NCBI GenBank assembly: GCA_023380675.1
Contig: JAMCRS010000419.1
Span: 25,892-89,891 of the forward strand
DNA length: 64,000 nucleotides
Direction of reading: 5' to 3'
Source of the DNA: Chloroflexota bacterium
GTDB taxonomy: Bacteria > Chloroflexota > Anaerolineae > UBA4142
Below, piece by piece: positions 50,989 to 58,634 of the stretch. Below the pieces are notes generated by a model. That model did no database searches and was not told the origin of the DNA. It saw nothing but the letters and a program-made list of their open reading frames with translations. The position numbers were made by a program, and so were the translations under genes. Within the stretch, counting starts at the first letter, position 1, and the number at the start of each line of letters is the position of its first letter.

Positions 50989-52994
50989 CGGACGAGATCG
51001 TCGTCACGCGTGGACTGACGCGTGGCTATCGCATGGGCGAGAGCACCGTCCTCGCGCTGCGCGGCGTGGACTTGCACCTTCTTCGCGGCGAATTCGTCGC
51101 GGTGGCCGGCGTGTCCGGCTCGGGCAAGTCCACGCTTTTGCATCTGATCGGCGGACTCGACCGACCGACGAGCGGTGAGGTATGGGTGGATGGGGTCGAC
51201 CTTGGCTCCGCCACCGAAGCGGAGCGGACGCGCCATCGCCGTGAACGGGTCGGTTTTGTCTTCCAGAGCTTTCACTTGCTTCCTCGCTTGACCGCCCTCG
51301 AGAATGCGGCTCTGCCCCTCATGTTCGCCGGTGTTCCTCGGGAAGAACGTAATGCCCGGGCGCGGGCCATCCTGGAAGAGGTCGGTCTCGGCCATCGCCT
51401 CCATCACTATCCCAGCCAGCTTTCGGGCGGAGAGCAGCAGCGCGTCGCGATCGCCCGCGCGCTCGTCCACAATCCGAGCCTCATTCTCGCCGACGAACCC
51501 ACCGGGAACCTGGACAGCCAGACGGGCGCAGAGATTTTGGCGCTCCTCCGGCGGCTGAATGAGGAGCACGGCGTCACCGTACTGATGGTGACGCACGACC
51601 CAGCCGCCGCCGCGGCGACCGACCGGACGATCCATCTGCGCGACGGCAGCATCGAAAGGACGAAAGATGAAGGCGGAAGGATGAAGAATCGGGAGAGACA
51701 AGCTTCATCCTTTACTCACACCCCTCATCCCTCATCCTCTCTGCGCTTCTCTGACCTCTGGCGGAGCGCCTTTTCAAACTTGGAGAGGCGCGCCGTGAGG
51801 AGCGGGCTCACGGTTCTGGGCGTGTTCGTCGGCATTGTCACAATCGTCACCATGCTTTCGATCGCGGTCGGAGTCGAGCTGGAGGTCGAGCGCAATGTCG
51901 AGGGAGTGGGCCTCGAAACCGTTTTTGTGTCCCCGCCCCAGGCGCAGACCAGCGCGACGGATCCCTTTGCCGACCCGCTACCCACGACGCCGATTACGTC
52001 CGCGTCCATAGATACCCTCCGCCGGATGCCGCAAGTCGCCAGTGTCGCGCCTCTCGTGGATCTGCCCGCTTACCTGGACCTGCGCGTGGAATTGGGAAGC
52101 CGCACCGCGTCGGCGACCGTCGAGAGCAGCGCGCAGCGCATTAGCCCCTTTCAGGGCGATACTCCATTCGTCGCCGGAAGAGCGCTGACTCCCGGCGAAG
52201 CGCGCGGTGTGGTGCTCACCTCGCGGCTCGCGACCGAATTGGGAGTGGGCGACGTGCAGAAACTCGTCGGGCAGAAGGTGACGCTGGTTGTGCGCCTGCC
52301 GCGCGGGGAGACGAACCAATTCCCGGTGACGGTGATCGGAGTTCAGCGAGACAACCGGACAAGCATCCAATTGGGAGTACAAGACGCGGCGGACATCAAA
52401 GAGTGGTGGTACGGGCAGCCGAACCTGTTCGAGACTCGCGGCTACGACGGTCTCGTGGTCAAGGCGACGAGCTTGGCGACCGTCGGCGCGGTGGTCGACC
52501 AGGTGCGCGCGCTGGGTCTGCAGGCGCGTTCGCTCCAAAGCTTTCTCGACGTGGCGAATCGGATTTTCGCGACGCTCAATGCGCTGCTCGGCTCGATCGG
52601 CGGCCTCGCGCTCCTCGTCGCCGCGCTCGGCGTCATGAACACGATGATTATGGCGGTCTATGAGCGCACGCGCGAGATCGGTATGCTGAAAGCCATTGGC
52701 GCGTCGCGCGGCGAGGTGCTCGGGCTCTTTGTCGCCGAGGCGGGCATGATCGGTTTCATCGGAGGGCTCCTCGGCCTCGTCTTGGGGACACTCATCGGAC
52801 GCGGGGTGGATTGGGCGGGGCATTGGTACCTGGCCTCGCAAGGGGTGCTCGGGGTCGGCCCCCTCTCCGTCGTGCCCCTGTGGCTCGCGGTGGGCTCCAT
52901 CGCGTTTGGCACCTTGGTCGGTCTCGCGGCGGGCGTCTATCCGGCCATGCGCGCGGCCCGTCTCGACCCGGTGGTCGCACTGAGGCATGAATGA
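50985..52994 (+). CDS. MacB-type ABC transporter (ATPase fused to FtsX permease)
   Basis: The 669-residue protein fuses a LolD/MacB ATPase (Walker A GVSGSGKST, signature LSGGEQQR, Walker B LILADEPT, residues 1-225) to a four-helix FtsX permease with a large outer domain (about 265-669), ending AGVYPAMRAARLDPVVALRH. The joining segment, about residues 226-253, is encoded by a GGATGAA-type repeat (51661-51745). The gene overlaps the LolA-like gene. Reading of the fused protein depends on that repeat keeping the frame. Confidence 0.92.
   Translation: MTDEIVVTRGLTRGYRMGESTVLALRGVDLHLLRGEFVAVAGVSGSGKSTLLHLIGGLDRPTSGEVWVDGVDLGSATEAERTRHRRERVGFVFQSFHLLPRLTALENAALPLMFAGVPREERNARARAILEEVGLGHRLHHYPSQLSGGEQQRVAIARALVHNPSLILADEPTGNLDSQTGAEILALLRRLNEEHGVTVLMVTHDPAAAAATDRTIHLRDGSIERTKDEGGRMKNRERQASSFTHTPHPSSSLRFSDLWRSAFSNLERRAVRSGLTVLGVFVGIVTIVTMLSIAVGVELEVERNVEGVGLETVFVSPPQAQTSATDPFADPLPTTPITSASIDTLRRMPQVASVAPLVDLPAYLDLRVELGSRTASATVESSAQRISPFQGDTPFVAGRALTPGEARGVVLTSRLATELGVGDVQKLVGQKVTLVVRLPRGETNQFPVTVIGVQRDNRTSIQLGVQDAADIKEWWYGQPNLFETRGYDGLVVKATSLATVGAVVDQVRALGLQARSLQSFLDVANRIFATLNALLGSIGGLALLVAALGVMNTMIMAVYERTREIGMLKAIGASRGEVLGLFVAEAGMIGFIGGLLGLVLGTLIGRGVDWAGHWYLASQGVLGVGPLSVVPLWLAVGSIAFGTLVGLAAGVYPAMRAARLDPVVALRHE
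51661..51745. repeat. GGATGAA repeat inside the MacB-type gene
   Basis: AAGGATGAAG (51677-51686) and CTTCATCCTT (51703-51712) form an inverted repeat, flanked by more GGATGAA and CATCC units. It is in frame and encodes the linker between ATPase and permease. Similar repeats lie at 5048-5095 and 54156-54194. Confidence 0.7.
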
Positions 52995-53017
52995 GCGGGT
53001 CTAGTCGACGAAGCACA

Positions 53018-53052
53018 CTGCCAGCCACGTTTTTAGGGCTGGCAGCGTTTTT
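53018..53052 (+). terminator. Terminator of the LolA-like/MacB operon
   Basis: CTGCCAGCC (53018-53026) pairs with GGCTGGCAG (53037-53045), followed by CGTTTTTAT. Confidence 0.8.
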
Positions 53053-53081
53053 ATCAAGAGAACGTTTTGTAGGAGGTTCCC

Positions 53082-54014
53082 GTGGCAGAAGAAAGCTTGC
53101 AAGCAGCCGTGGTTCACAATTACGGAGGTCCGGAGCAGATCGTGATGGAACGGGTGCCGTGCCCCAAGCCCAAGGCCGGGGAGGTGCTCGTCCGTCTCAA
53201 GGCGGCGGGTGTAAATCCGGCGGATTGGAAAGCCCGCGCGGGCTATATGAAGCAGTTTAGGCCGCTGACCTTTCCTTGGATACCGGGATTAGAAGGCGCG
53301 GGAGTGGTCGATGTGGCCGGGCCCGACGTGACCAGTCTCAAAGCGGGGGAAGCGGTTTATGGACCGATCGGCGGCTCGTACGCCGAATATGCCGTGGCAC
53401 CCGCCAAGGACCTCTATCCCAAGCCGAAGGACCTTTCCTTCGAAGAGGCCGCTTCCGTGCCCGTCGGAGCGTTAACGGCCTGGGGCGCCGTTATTCAGTC
53501 GGCGAATGTACAGCCGGGCCAGCGCGTGTTGGTGCAGGGCGGGGCCGGCGGGGTCGGAGCTTTTGCCGTCCAACTCGCCCGGTGGAAAGGCGCGCACGTC
53601 ATTGCGACCTCTTCGGGCGCCAACGTGGATTTCGTCCGCTCGCTCGGCGCCGAGACGGTTGTTGATTATCAGAAGGAAAAGGTCGAGGACGTGGTCAAGG
53701 ACGTGGACGCCGTTATTGACACCGTCGGCGGAGAGGTCCTGGAGCGCTCTCTGCAGGTGATCAAGCGCGGCGGGATTCTCGTTACGATAGCAGGCAGCCC
53801 GGATGCCAAGGCGGCGGAGGCGCGCGGCGTTCGGGCGACCCGGGCCGGACGGGCCGATGCGGCCGCATTGCAGCAAATCTCCGAGTTGCTGGAATCCAAA
53901 AAGGTCAGGCCGGTCGTCGGCAAAGTGTTTTCCCTCGCGCAAGCGGGGCAGGCACAGGAACTGAGCCAAACCGGACACGGACGCGGCCGCATCGTCCTCC
54001 GCATCGGCGATTGA
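53082..54014 (+). CDS. NAD(P)H:quinone oxidoreductase-like MDR protein
   Basis: The 310-residue protein is a zinc-free medium-chain reductase of the quinone oxidoreductase group: MERVPCPKPKAGEVLVRLKA at the start, AGVNPADWKARAG, and the nucleotide loop VQGGAGGVGAFAVQLAR. It would reduce quinones or enones with NADPH. The start is GTG at 53082 with AGGAGG five bases before it. The gene is a single transcription unit, bounded by terminators at 53018 and 54043. Confidence 0.92.
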   Translation: MAEESLQAAVVHNYGGPEQIVMERVPCPKPKAGEVLVRLKAAGVNPADWKARAGYMKQFRPLTFPWIPGLEGAGVVDVAGPDVTSLKAGEAVYGPIGGSYAEYAVAPAKDLYPKPKDLSFEEAASVPVGALTAWGAVIQSANVQPGQRVLVQGGAGGVGAFAVQLARWKGAHVIATSSGANVDFVRSLGAETVVDYQKEKVEDVVKDVDAVIDTVGGEVLERSLQVIKRGGILVTIAGSPDAKAAEARGVRATRAGRADAAALQQISELLESKKVRPVVGKVFSLAQAGQAQELSQTGHGRGRIVLRIGD

Positions 54015-54042
54015 GCCAACAGCGTTCACCGAACCGCCAGCA

Positions 54043-54080
54043 GCAAAACACCTCGCGGGCAGCTGCGCGAGGTGTTTTGC
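54043..54080 (+). terminator. Terminator of the quinone oxidoreductase gene
   Basis: GCAAAACACCTCGCG (54043-54057) pairs perfectly with CGCGAGGTGTTTTGC (54066-54080). The 15-bp stem is flanked by A and T runs and may work on both strands. Confidence 0.8.
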
Positions 54081-54109
54081 TTTCGAAGGCGAAGAACATT
54101 GGCACCCCC

Positions 54110-54294
54110 GCTAACAAATGGCACTAATGGCACAAATGGCAACATGGCACCCCCAGGAAAGGATGAAGGCGGAAGGCGGAGGGATGAAGGCGGAAACGAG
54201 CCCCCAATACCATGGGCAACAAATGGCCTTAATGGCACTAATGGCACCTGTCCGCACAAATGGGTGAAATGGGTGAAATGGGTGAAATGGATGC
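54110..54294. repeat. Low-complexity repeats of ATGGCAC, GGATGAAGGCGG and AAATGGGTG units
   Basis: The gap between two genes holds repeats of an AATGGCAC-like unit (about 54113-54147 and 54223-54248), a GGATGAAGGCGG block (54156-54194) and four 9-base AAATGGGTG units at 54258-54293 (the last reading AAATGGATG). A long frame crosses it but is only a by-product of the repeats. There is no gene here. Confidence 0.75.
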
Positions 54295-54313
54295 ATGGGA
54301 CTGCACATAAGGT

Positions 54314-54331
54314 ATCCACCGATCGGTGGAT
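54314..54331. promoter_or_regulatory. 18-bp perfect palindrome, possible operator
   Basis: ATCCACCGATCGGTGGAT is a perfect palindrome about 110 bases before the small membrane protein gene. It looks like a binding site for a dimeric regulator, but no regulator gene is adjacent. Confidence 0.45.
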
Positions 54332-54441
54332 GCGCTTTATCCATCTGATTGCTCAAGAAAAGCAGCAGAAAGGTGGTCGTGTTTTCCGGCCCGCCGCGCG
54401 ATACTGACGTCCAGATCGTGATAAAAGAAAGGAGAAATGGA

Positions 54442-54840
54442 ATGGGAAATATGAATGCAAAATCCGGACGGTCGCCGTGGGAGATCGCGGCTGTGGCGGG
54501 TCTGGTCGCAACGGCGATCGGCCCCATCTTGGCGATGGTGCTCGATCGAGCGTTCGCAGTGCCTGGCTTGATTTTCATACTCTTTCCTCTTGTCATGGCC
54601 GGACTCGTGCTCACCCGGAACCGGTGGTTGATCTCGCTCGTCGCCGTCTTGAGCGCGGTGTTGCTCGCCGCTGCGCTCCGCTCACCCATCGTGCAGGCGC
54701 GGCTCGTCAATCTACAGACCGGATATTCCGTCGTCGCATGGCTGCAGACTCTCGGCCCCGCGATTGCCATCGTCGCCACCTTGGGCGTTCTTGTTCAGGG
54801 AGTGCTGGCGCCACCACCGCGTTCAGCCAGCCAGTCGTAG
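54442..54840 (+). CDS. Small membrane protein of unknown function
   Basis: The 132-residue protein has four predicted membrane helices (AAVAGLVATAIGPILAMVLD, GLIFILFPLVMAGLVL, LISLVAVLSAVLLAAAL, AIAIVATLGVLVQGVL) and a polar N-terminus. No domain recognised. AAAGGAG seven bases before the ATG at 54442 supports it. It precedes another membrane-protein gene by 54 bases, so the three genes to 56365 may be one unit. Confidence 0.7.
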   Translation: MGNMNAKSGRSPWEIAAVAGLVATAIGPILAMVLDRAFAVPGLIFILFPLVMAGLVLTRNRWLISLVAVLSAVLLAAALRSPIVQARLVNLQTGYSVVAWLQTLGPAIAIVATLGVLVQGVLAPPPRSASQS

Positions 54841-54894
54841 GTGTTGGGCGCGATGAAGCCGAGTAGGCGATGGGAAGTAACAAGAGAGGGGACT

Positions 54895-55752
54895 ATGGTT
54901 TCCAATCCGAATGCACAATCGCAGCTCAAGAGCGAACCTGGAGCGCGTCTCTATGTCATCCTGCGCGCGGCGATCTTCATCGACGCGGTTGTTTTTCTGA
55001 CGGCTGCACTGTTCAACGAAGGCATCAAGGTTCCGCTGGGCTTGGCCGTGCTGGGCTTTCCCGCTCCCGTCTCGCACGCGGGGATCGGCGAAGCCGTCAT
55101 CGGTCTGGCTTTGCTTGCCGCCGCTGTGACAGGGAGTATCATGGTATCGTGGGTCGCATTATGGCTTTCGGTCGCGGGCATCATCTTCGGCCTCAGCTCT
55201 CCTGCGGTGCAGGGACCTGCGCGCGACGTCCACATCCTCTTGGTGCCGCTTGCCCTCATCGTGTTCGGTCTTCTCATGTGGCAAAGGCAGGAGAGCCCCC
55301 GGCTGAACCATGGGCTCGGTACTTCGGGCGCGGTCGCATCTCCCGGAGGGCCGCGGACCCAGTGGCAGCCCGTCTCGGTCGCGATTTGCGGCCTGATGGT
55401 AGTAGCGACGGTCGCGTTTGCCGTCGCGTCCATTATCCACTTTGGCGTCACCCTCACGCTCGGTCCCGTGAGGATCAACGATCCGTTCGGAGGCGCCGCG
55501 ATCCCCGAGGCGGTCATTGCCGCCGTGCTCGCCATGGGCTCGGCAACCCTGATCGCCCGCTGGGCTGTGGCCTGGCCATCTGCCTTGGGGGCGACGTTGT
55601 TTGCCTTCCTCCTGACCATCTACGGGCTGACGGTGACGCTCCGCTCCTCACGGACCGGCGATATCGCGTATCACATCAGCATCCTTGTCGTGCTCGCGGT
55701 GATTGTGGGCTTGCTGCTCTTGCCAGCGGCAAGGCACAACTTGTCGGGCTAG
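54895..55752 (+). CDS. Multi-spanning membrane protein of unknown function
   Basis: The 285-residue protein has about eight membrane helices in two sets of four separated by a polar segment near residues 142-165, so it may be an internal duplication. It lacks an identifiable domain. GAGGGGAC upstream supports the ATG at 54895. It is flanked by a smaller membrane protein and an isoprenylcysteine-methyltransferase-like protein. Confidence 0.7.
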   Translation: MVSNPNAQSQLKSEPGARLYVILRAAIFIDAVVFLTAALFNEGIKVPLGLAVLGFPAPVSHAGIGEAVIGLALLAAAVTGSIMVSWVALWLSVAGIIFGLSSPAVQGPARDVHILLVPLALIVFGLLMWQRQESPRLNHGLGTSGAVASPGGPRTQWQPVSVAICGLMVVATVAFAVASIIHFGVTLTLGPVRINDPFGGAAIPEAVIAAVLAMGSATLIARWAVAWPSALGATLFAFLLTIYGLTVTLRSSRTGDIAYHISILVVLAVIVGLLLLPAARHNLSG

Positions 55753-55780
55753 AGTCTTTGGAATAACAGGAACAAGGCGT

Positions 55781-56365
55781 ATGACAAACTCGCAATGGTA
55801 TCTCATCACCTGGGGTCTGGTCGGCGCCGTGTGGGGCGCGGGCGCGGTCTATAACGCGCTCTATGGACCGAAAGTCGTCGAGCGGCGCCGGGCCGCGCAG
55901 GGACTGGACCGGCTGGTATGGCTCGGCCTATTCCTACTGGCAACGCGCGTTCTGCCCCCCAATTTCTGGACGCCGATCACCATCCCATCCCCGTGGCTGC
56001 GGACCGCGGGGATCGTCATCTTGGTGTTGTCGACCCTCTTCATTCTCTGGGCGCGGTGGGTCTTGGGAACGCTGTGGTCTGGCGCGGCGATGGTGAAGCA
56101 AGATCATCAACTGCGAACGAGCGGTCCCTATCGCATTACGCGCAATCCGATCTACACCGGATTCCTCGGCATGGCAGTCGGCACGATGTTGATGAACGGC
56201 TTCGGGATCATGGTGCTGGTCGTTCCAGCCTTGCTCCTCTTTTTCGAGTTCAAGATATATACGGAGGAAGGTCTGCTGACCAAGACCTTTGGCGAGCAAT
56301 ACCTGGAATACAAACGGCGGGTGCCCCAGCTGGTGCCGGGGTTGGTCTTACCGCGAAGGAAATAG
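55781..56365 (+). CDS. Isoprenylcysteine carboxyl methyltransferase (ICMT/PEMT)-like membrane protein
   Basis: The 194-residue protein has four or five membrane helices and the ICMT/PEMT C-terminal pattern: LRTSGPYRITRNPIYTGFLG, then EEGLLTKTFGEQYLEYKRRVP. In this family the His/Arg-Asn-Pro-x-Tyr region binds S-adenosylmethionine. Bacterial members methylate lipids or unknown compounds, not prenylated proteins. The frame is open upstream; the ATG at 55781 is the usual start. It ends the membrane-protein group. Confidence 0.88.
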   Translation: MTNSQWYLITWGLVGAVWGAGAVYNALYGPKVVERRRAAQGLDRLVWLGLFLLATRVLPPNFWTPITIPSPWLRTAGIVILVLSTLFILWARWVLGTLWSGAAMVKQDHQLRTSGPYRITRNPIYTGFLGMAVGTMLMNGFGIMVLVVPALLLFFEFKIYTEEGLLTKTFGEQYLEYKRRVPQLVPGLVLPRRK

Positions 56366-56428
56366 AGAGCGCGTTCAGGCGACACGAAAGAGAGTATAAT
56401 TCGGGTAATTCGCCCTTGAGCAAGATGC

Positions 56429-57679
56429 ATGTCCACTTTGGAATCTTCCATCACGCGTTTTGCCCGCGCACTCGTCGAACGCCGGGAACGCTCGGTATAC
56501 CTCTGGGCCATCGTCCTCTATGTGTTGCTGGTTTCTCCCCTGGTGCCCCTGCTGACGGCGGCTGACCAACCCTGGCCCAAACGCCTGGCGGCGGCGATCC
56601 TCGTCGTCGCCTTTGCCGGCCTCGATTGGATGGTTCTGCGCCGCCACTCGGAGTGGCAAACGCGCGTTTCGCGGATGGTGCCATTCTTTCTGATCCAGGT
56701 TGCCCTCACCGCCCTGCTCGTCGAATTCGAGCACAGCTACATTCTCCTCTTCCTGTTGGTCTCCGGGTATGCTTATCGCTACTTGCCCGTCCGGTGGGGA
56801 TTCGTGGTCGCCATGGCCGTTATCGCCGTAGTGATGGGCGAGCAGATCCTCCCGGCGCTCCCTCTGACCTCGGCCGAGAGCTTGCTGCAAGCGATCGCCC
56901 GCAGCACCTGGGTCTTTTTCGGCATCTTGATCGTCGGGTGGATCGCCCAGCAGTCCCGCGTGAGCCGCGAACGCCAACGCATGATCGAGGAGCTGAATGC
57001 GACTCAGGGCAAGCTGGCGGCGGCCGAGCGTCAGGCGGGGGTTCTGGAAGAACGGGCCCGGCTGGCGCGTGAGATTCACGATACCCTGGCGCAGGGACTG
57101 GTGAGCATCGTCATGCACCTGGAAGCCGCGGAGCAAGCCCTGCCGGACGGCACCTCCGCGACGTCACAACATCTCGACCAGGCACGACGGGCGGCGCGGG
57201 AGAACCTGGCCGAGGCGCGCCGCTTTGTGTGGGCGCTCCAGCCGGAGGCGCTCGAACGCGACGCGCTCCCCAAGGCGCTCGAGCGGACGGCCGCGCGTTG
57301 GACGGAGGAGAGTCGCATCCCCGTCGCCGTCTCGGTGACCGGAAGTCCTTGCCCGCTCCCGCCGGAAAGCGAGGTCACACTGCTCCGAGCCGCGCAGGAA
57401 GCCCTAGTAAATGTCTCAAAGCATGCGCGGGCTCGCCAGGCGATGCTAACGCTCTCCTACATGGACGACCGGGTCATGATGGATGTGAACGACGATGGAA
57501 TAGGATTCGATCTCACGCTAATCAGTTCGGAACGGGAAGTGGACGGCTTTGGCCTCGCGGGGATGCGCCAGCGGGTTGAGCGCCTCGGGGGCCATCTCTC
57601 CATCGAGAGTGCTGTGGGGGAGGGCACGACGCTGGTGGTCGAGATACCGCTGGGTGCGCGGGGAGAGGAGGGTGCATGA
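56429..57679 (+). CDS. NarL-type membrane sensor histidine kinase
   Basis: The 416-residue protein has about five or six N-terminal membrane helices (residues 25-175) with no large outer domain, a short coiled coil, a HisKA_3 domain with phosphorylation site His217 (LAREIHDTLAQGL) and a HATPase domain (RAAQEALVNVSKHARA, VNDDGIGFDL, GFGLAGMRQRVERLGG). Such kinases probably sense membrane or envelope state. TATAAT at 56395-56400 lies about 28 bases before the ATG. The gene overlaps its response regulator by four bases. Confidence 0.93.
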   Translation: MSTLESSITRFARALVERRERSVYLWAIVLYVLLVSPLVPLLTAADQPWPKRLAAAILVVAFAGLDWMVLRRHSEWQTRVSRMVPFFLIQVALTALLVEFEHSYILLFLLVSGYAYRYLPVRWGFVVAMAVIAVVMGEQILPALPLTSAESLLQAIARSTWVFFGILIVGWIAQQSRVSRERQRMIEELNATQGKLAAAERQAGVLEERARLAREIHDTLAQGLVSIVMHLEAAEQALPDGTSATSQHLDQARRAARENLAEARRFVWALQPEALERDALPKALERTAARWTEESRIPVAVSVTGSPCPLPPESEVTLLRAAQEALVNVSKHARARQAMLTLSYMDDRVMMDVNDDGIGFDLTLISSEREVDGFGLAGMRQRVERLGGHLSIESAVGEGTTLVVEIPLGARGEEGA

Positions 57680-58311
57680 AGCGAGTGCGTATCCTGATCG
57701 CAGACGATCACCCGGTCGTGCGGACGGGGCTGGAAGGGATGCTCGCCGGCCAGGCCGAGTTCGAGGTGGTCGGCGAGGCGACGAACGGCCAACAAGCGGT
57801 CGAGTTGGCGGACAAGCTGCATCCTGATGTCGTCCTTATGGACCTGAGGATGCCGGAAATGGACGGGGTAGCCGCGACGAGCGAGATCCGGCGCCGCCGG
57901 CCGGATACTCAGGTGCTTGTTTTGACCACTTTTGACAGCGATGCGGACATCCTGCCCGCGATCGAAGCGGGTGCAACAGGTTATCTGCTCAAGGATGCTC
58001 CGCGCGAAGACCTCTTTCGTGCGATCCACGCGGCGGCGCAAGGGGAGTCATTTCTCGCGCCCGCGGTCGCCGCGCGCCTCGTCGGGCGGATGCGTGCGCC
58101 CGCGGAAGAGGCCTTGAGCGTCCGCGAGATTCAGGTGCTGACGATGATCTCGCAAGGGGCGAGCAATAAGGAGGTGGGGAGGCAGCTCCATATCAGCGAA
58201 GCGACGGTCAAGACGCACCTGATTCACATCTTTGAGAAACTGGGCGTGAGCGATCGGACGCAGGCGGTGACCGTCGCCCTCCAGCGGGGGATTGTGCGGC
58301 TGAAGCAGTGA
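57676..58311 (+). CDS. NarL/FixJ-family response regulator
   Basis: The 211-residue protein has a receiver with Asp10/Asp11, phospho-acceptor Asp56 (VVLMDLRMPEMDG), Thr in LVLTTF and Lys in LLKDA, followed by a LuxR-type helix-turn-helix (LSVREIQVLTMISQGASNKE and SEATVKTHLIHIF). It overlaps the kinase stop (ATGA). Its targets are unknown. Confidence 0.95.
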   Translation: MKRVRILIADDHPVVRTGLEGMLAGQAEFEVVGEATNGQQAVELADKLHPDVVLMDLRMPEMDGVAATSEIRRRRPDTQVLVLTTFDSDADILPAIEAGATGYLLKDAPREDLFRAIHAAAQGESFLAPAVAARLVGRMRAPAEEALSVREIQVLTMISQGASNKEVGRQLHISEATVKTHLIHIFEKLGVSDRTQAVTVALQRGIVRLKQ

Positions 58312-58364
58312 GTGGGCAAGCATGTTATAATCACGCGCGAGAAGCCAGTACGCGGGAGATACAG

Positions 58365-58570
58365 ATGATGGCGCGAACCGCTCTAAAGTAGGATATCCAA
58401 GTGAAAAAAACGGGCGCGTGGAGTTGGATGTGCCATTTCCCGCTGGCGCGCATGTTACCGTCTTTGTTATTGAGTCAAAGCACAGTTTTGGTGACCTGCT
58501 GGCGGCCACCGAGAGCAGCCTTGACTTTTGAGACAACTCCTTCGATGACGAGGATTGGAATGGTGCCTGA
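58365..58570 (+). pseudogene. Decayed antitoxin gene
   Basis: The sequence translates to MARTALK, then after a one-base shift to GRVELDVPFPAGAHVTVFVI, FGDLLAATESSLDF, an in-frame TGA (58529-58531) and NSFDDEDWNGA before a final stop (58568-58570). This resembles small antitoxins of MazF/PemK-type modules, in which the residue at the TGA is normally Trp. No toxin gene follows. TATAAT at 58326-58331 and a CGGGAG site remain upstream. The family call is from memory of the C-terminal motif. The rest of the 323-base gap shows no other gene. Confidence 0.5.
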
Positions 58571-58634
58571 CTTGGATTCGCCAAATCCTGCGTGAGTTGA
58601 CCGTGAAGCAGCCATCGCGCTGGACGGTGGGTTC

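Noticed and set aside
54072..54407. A 111-codon open frame across the repeats, rich in Asn-Gly-Thr and Lys-Trp-Val repeats
   Set aside because: It is the translation of low-complexity DNA repeats, includes a terminator, and has no ribosome site or family.
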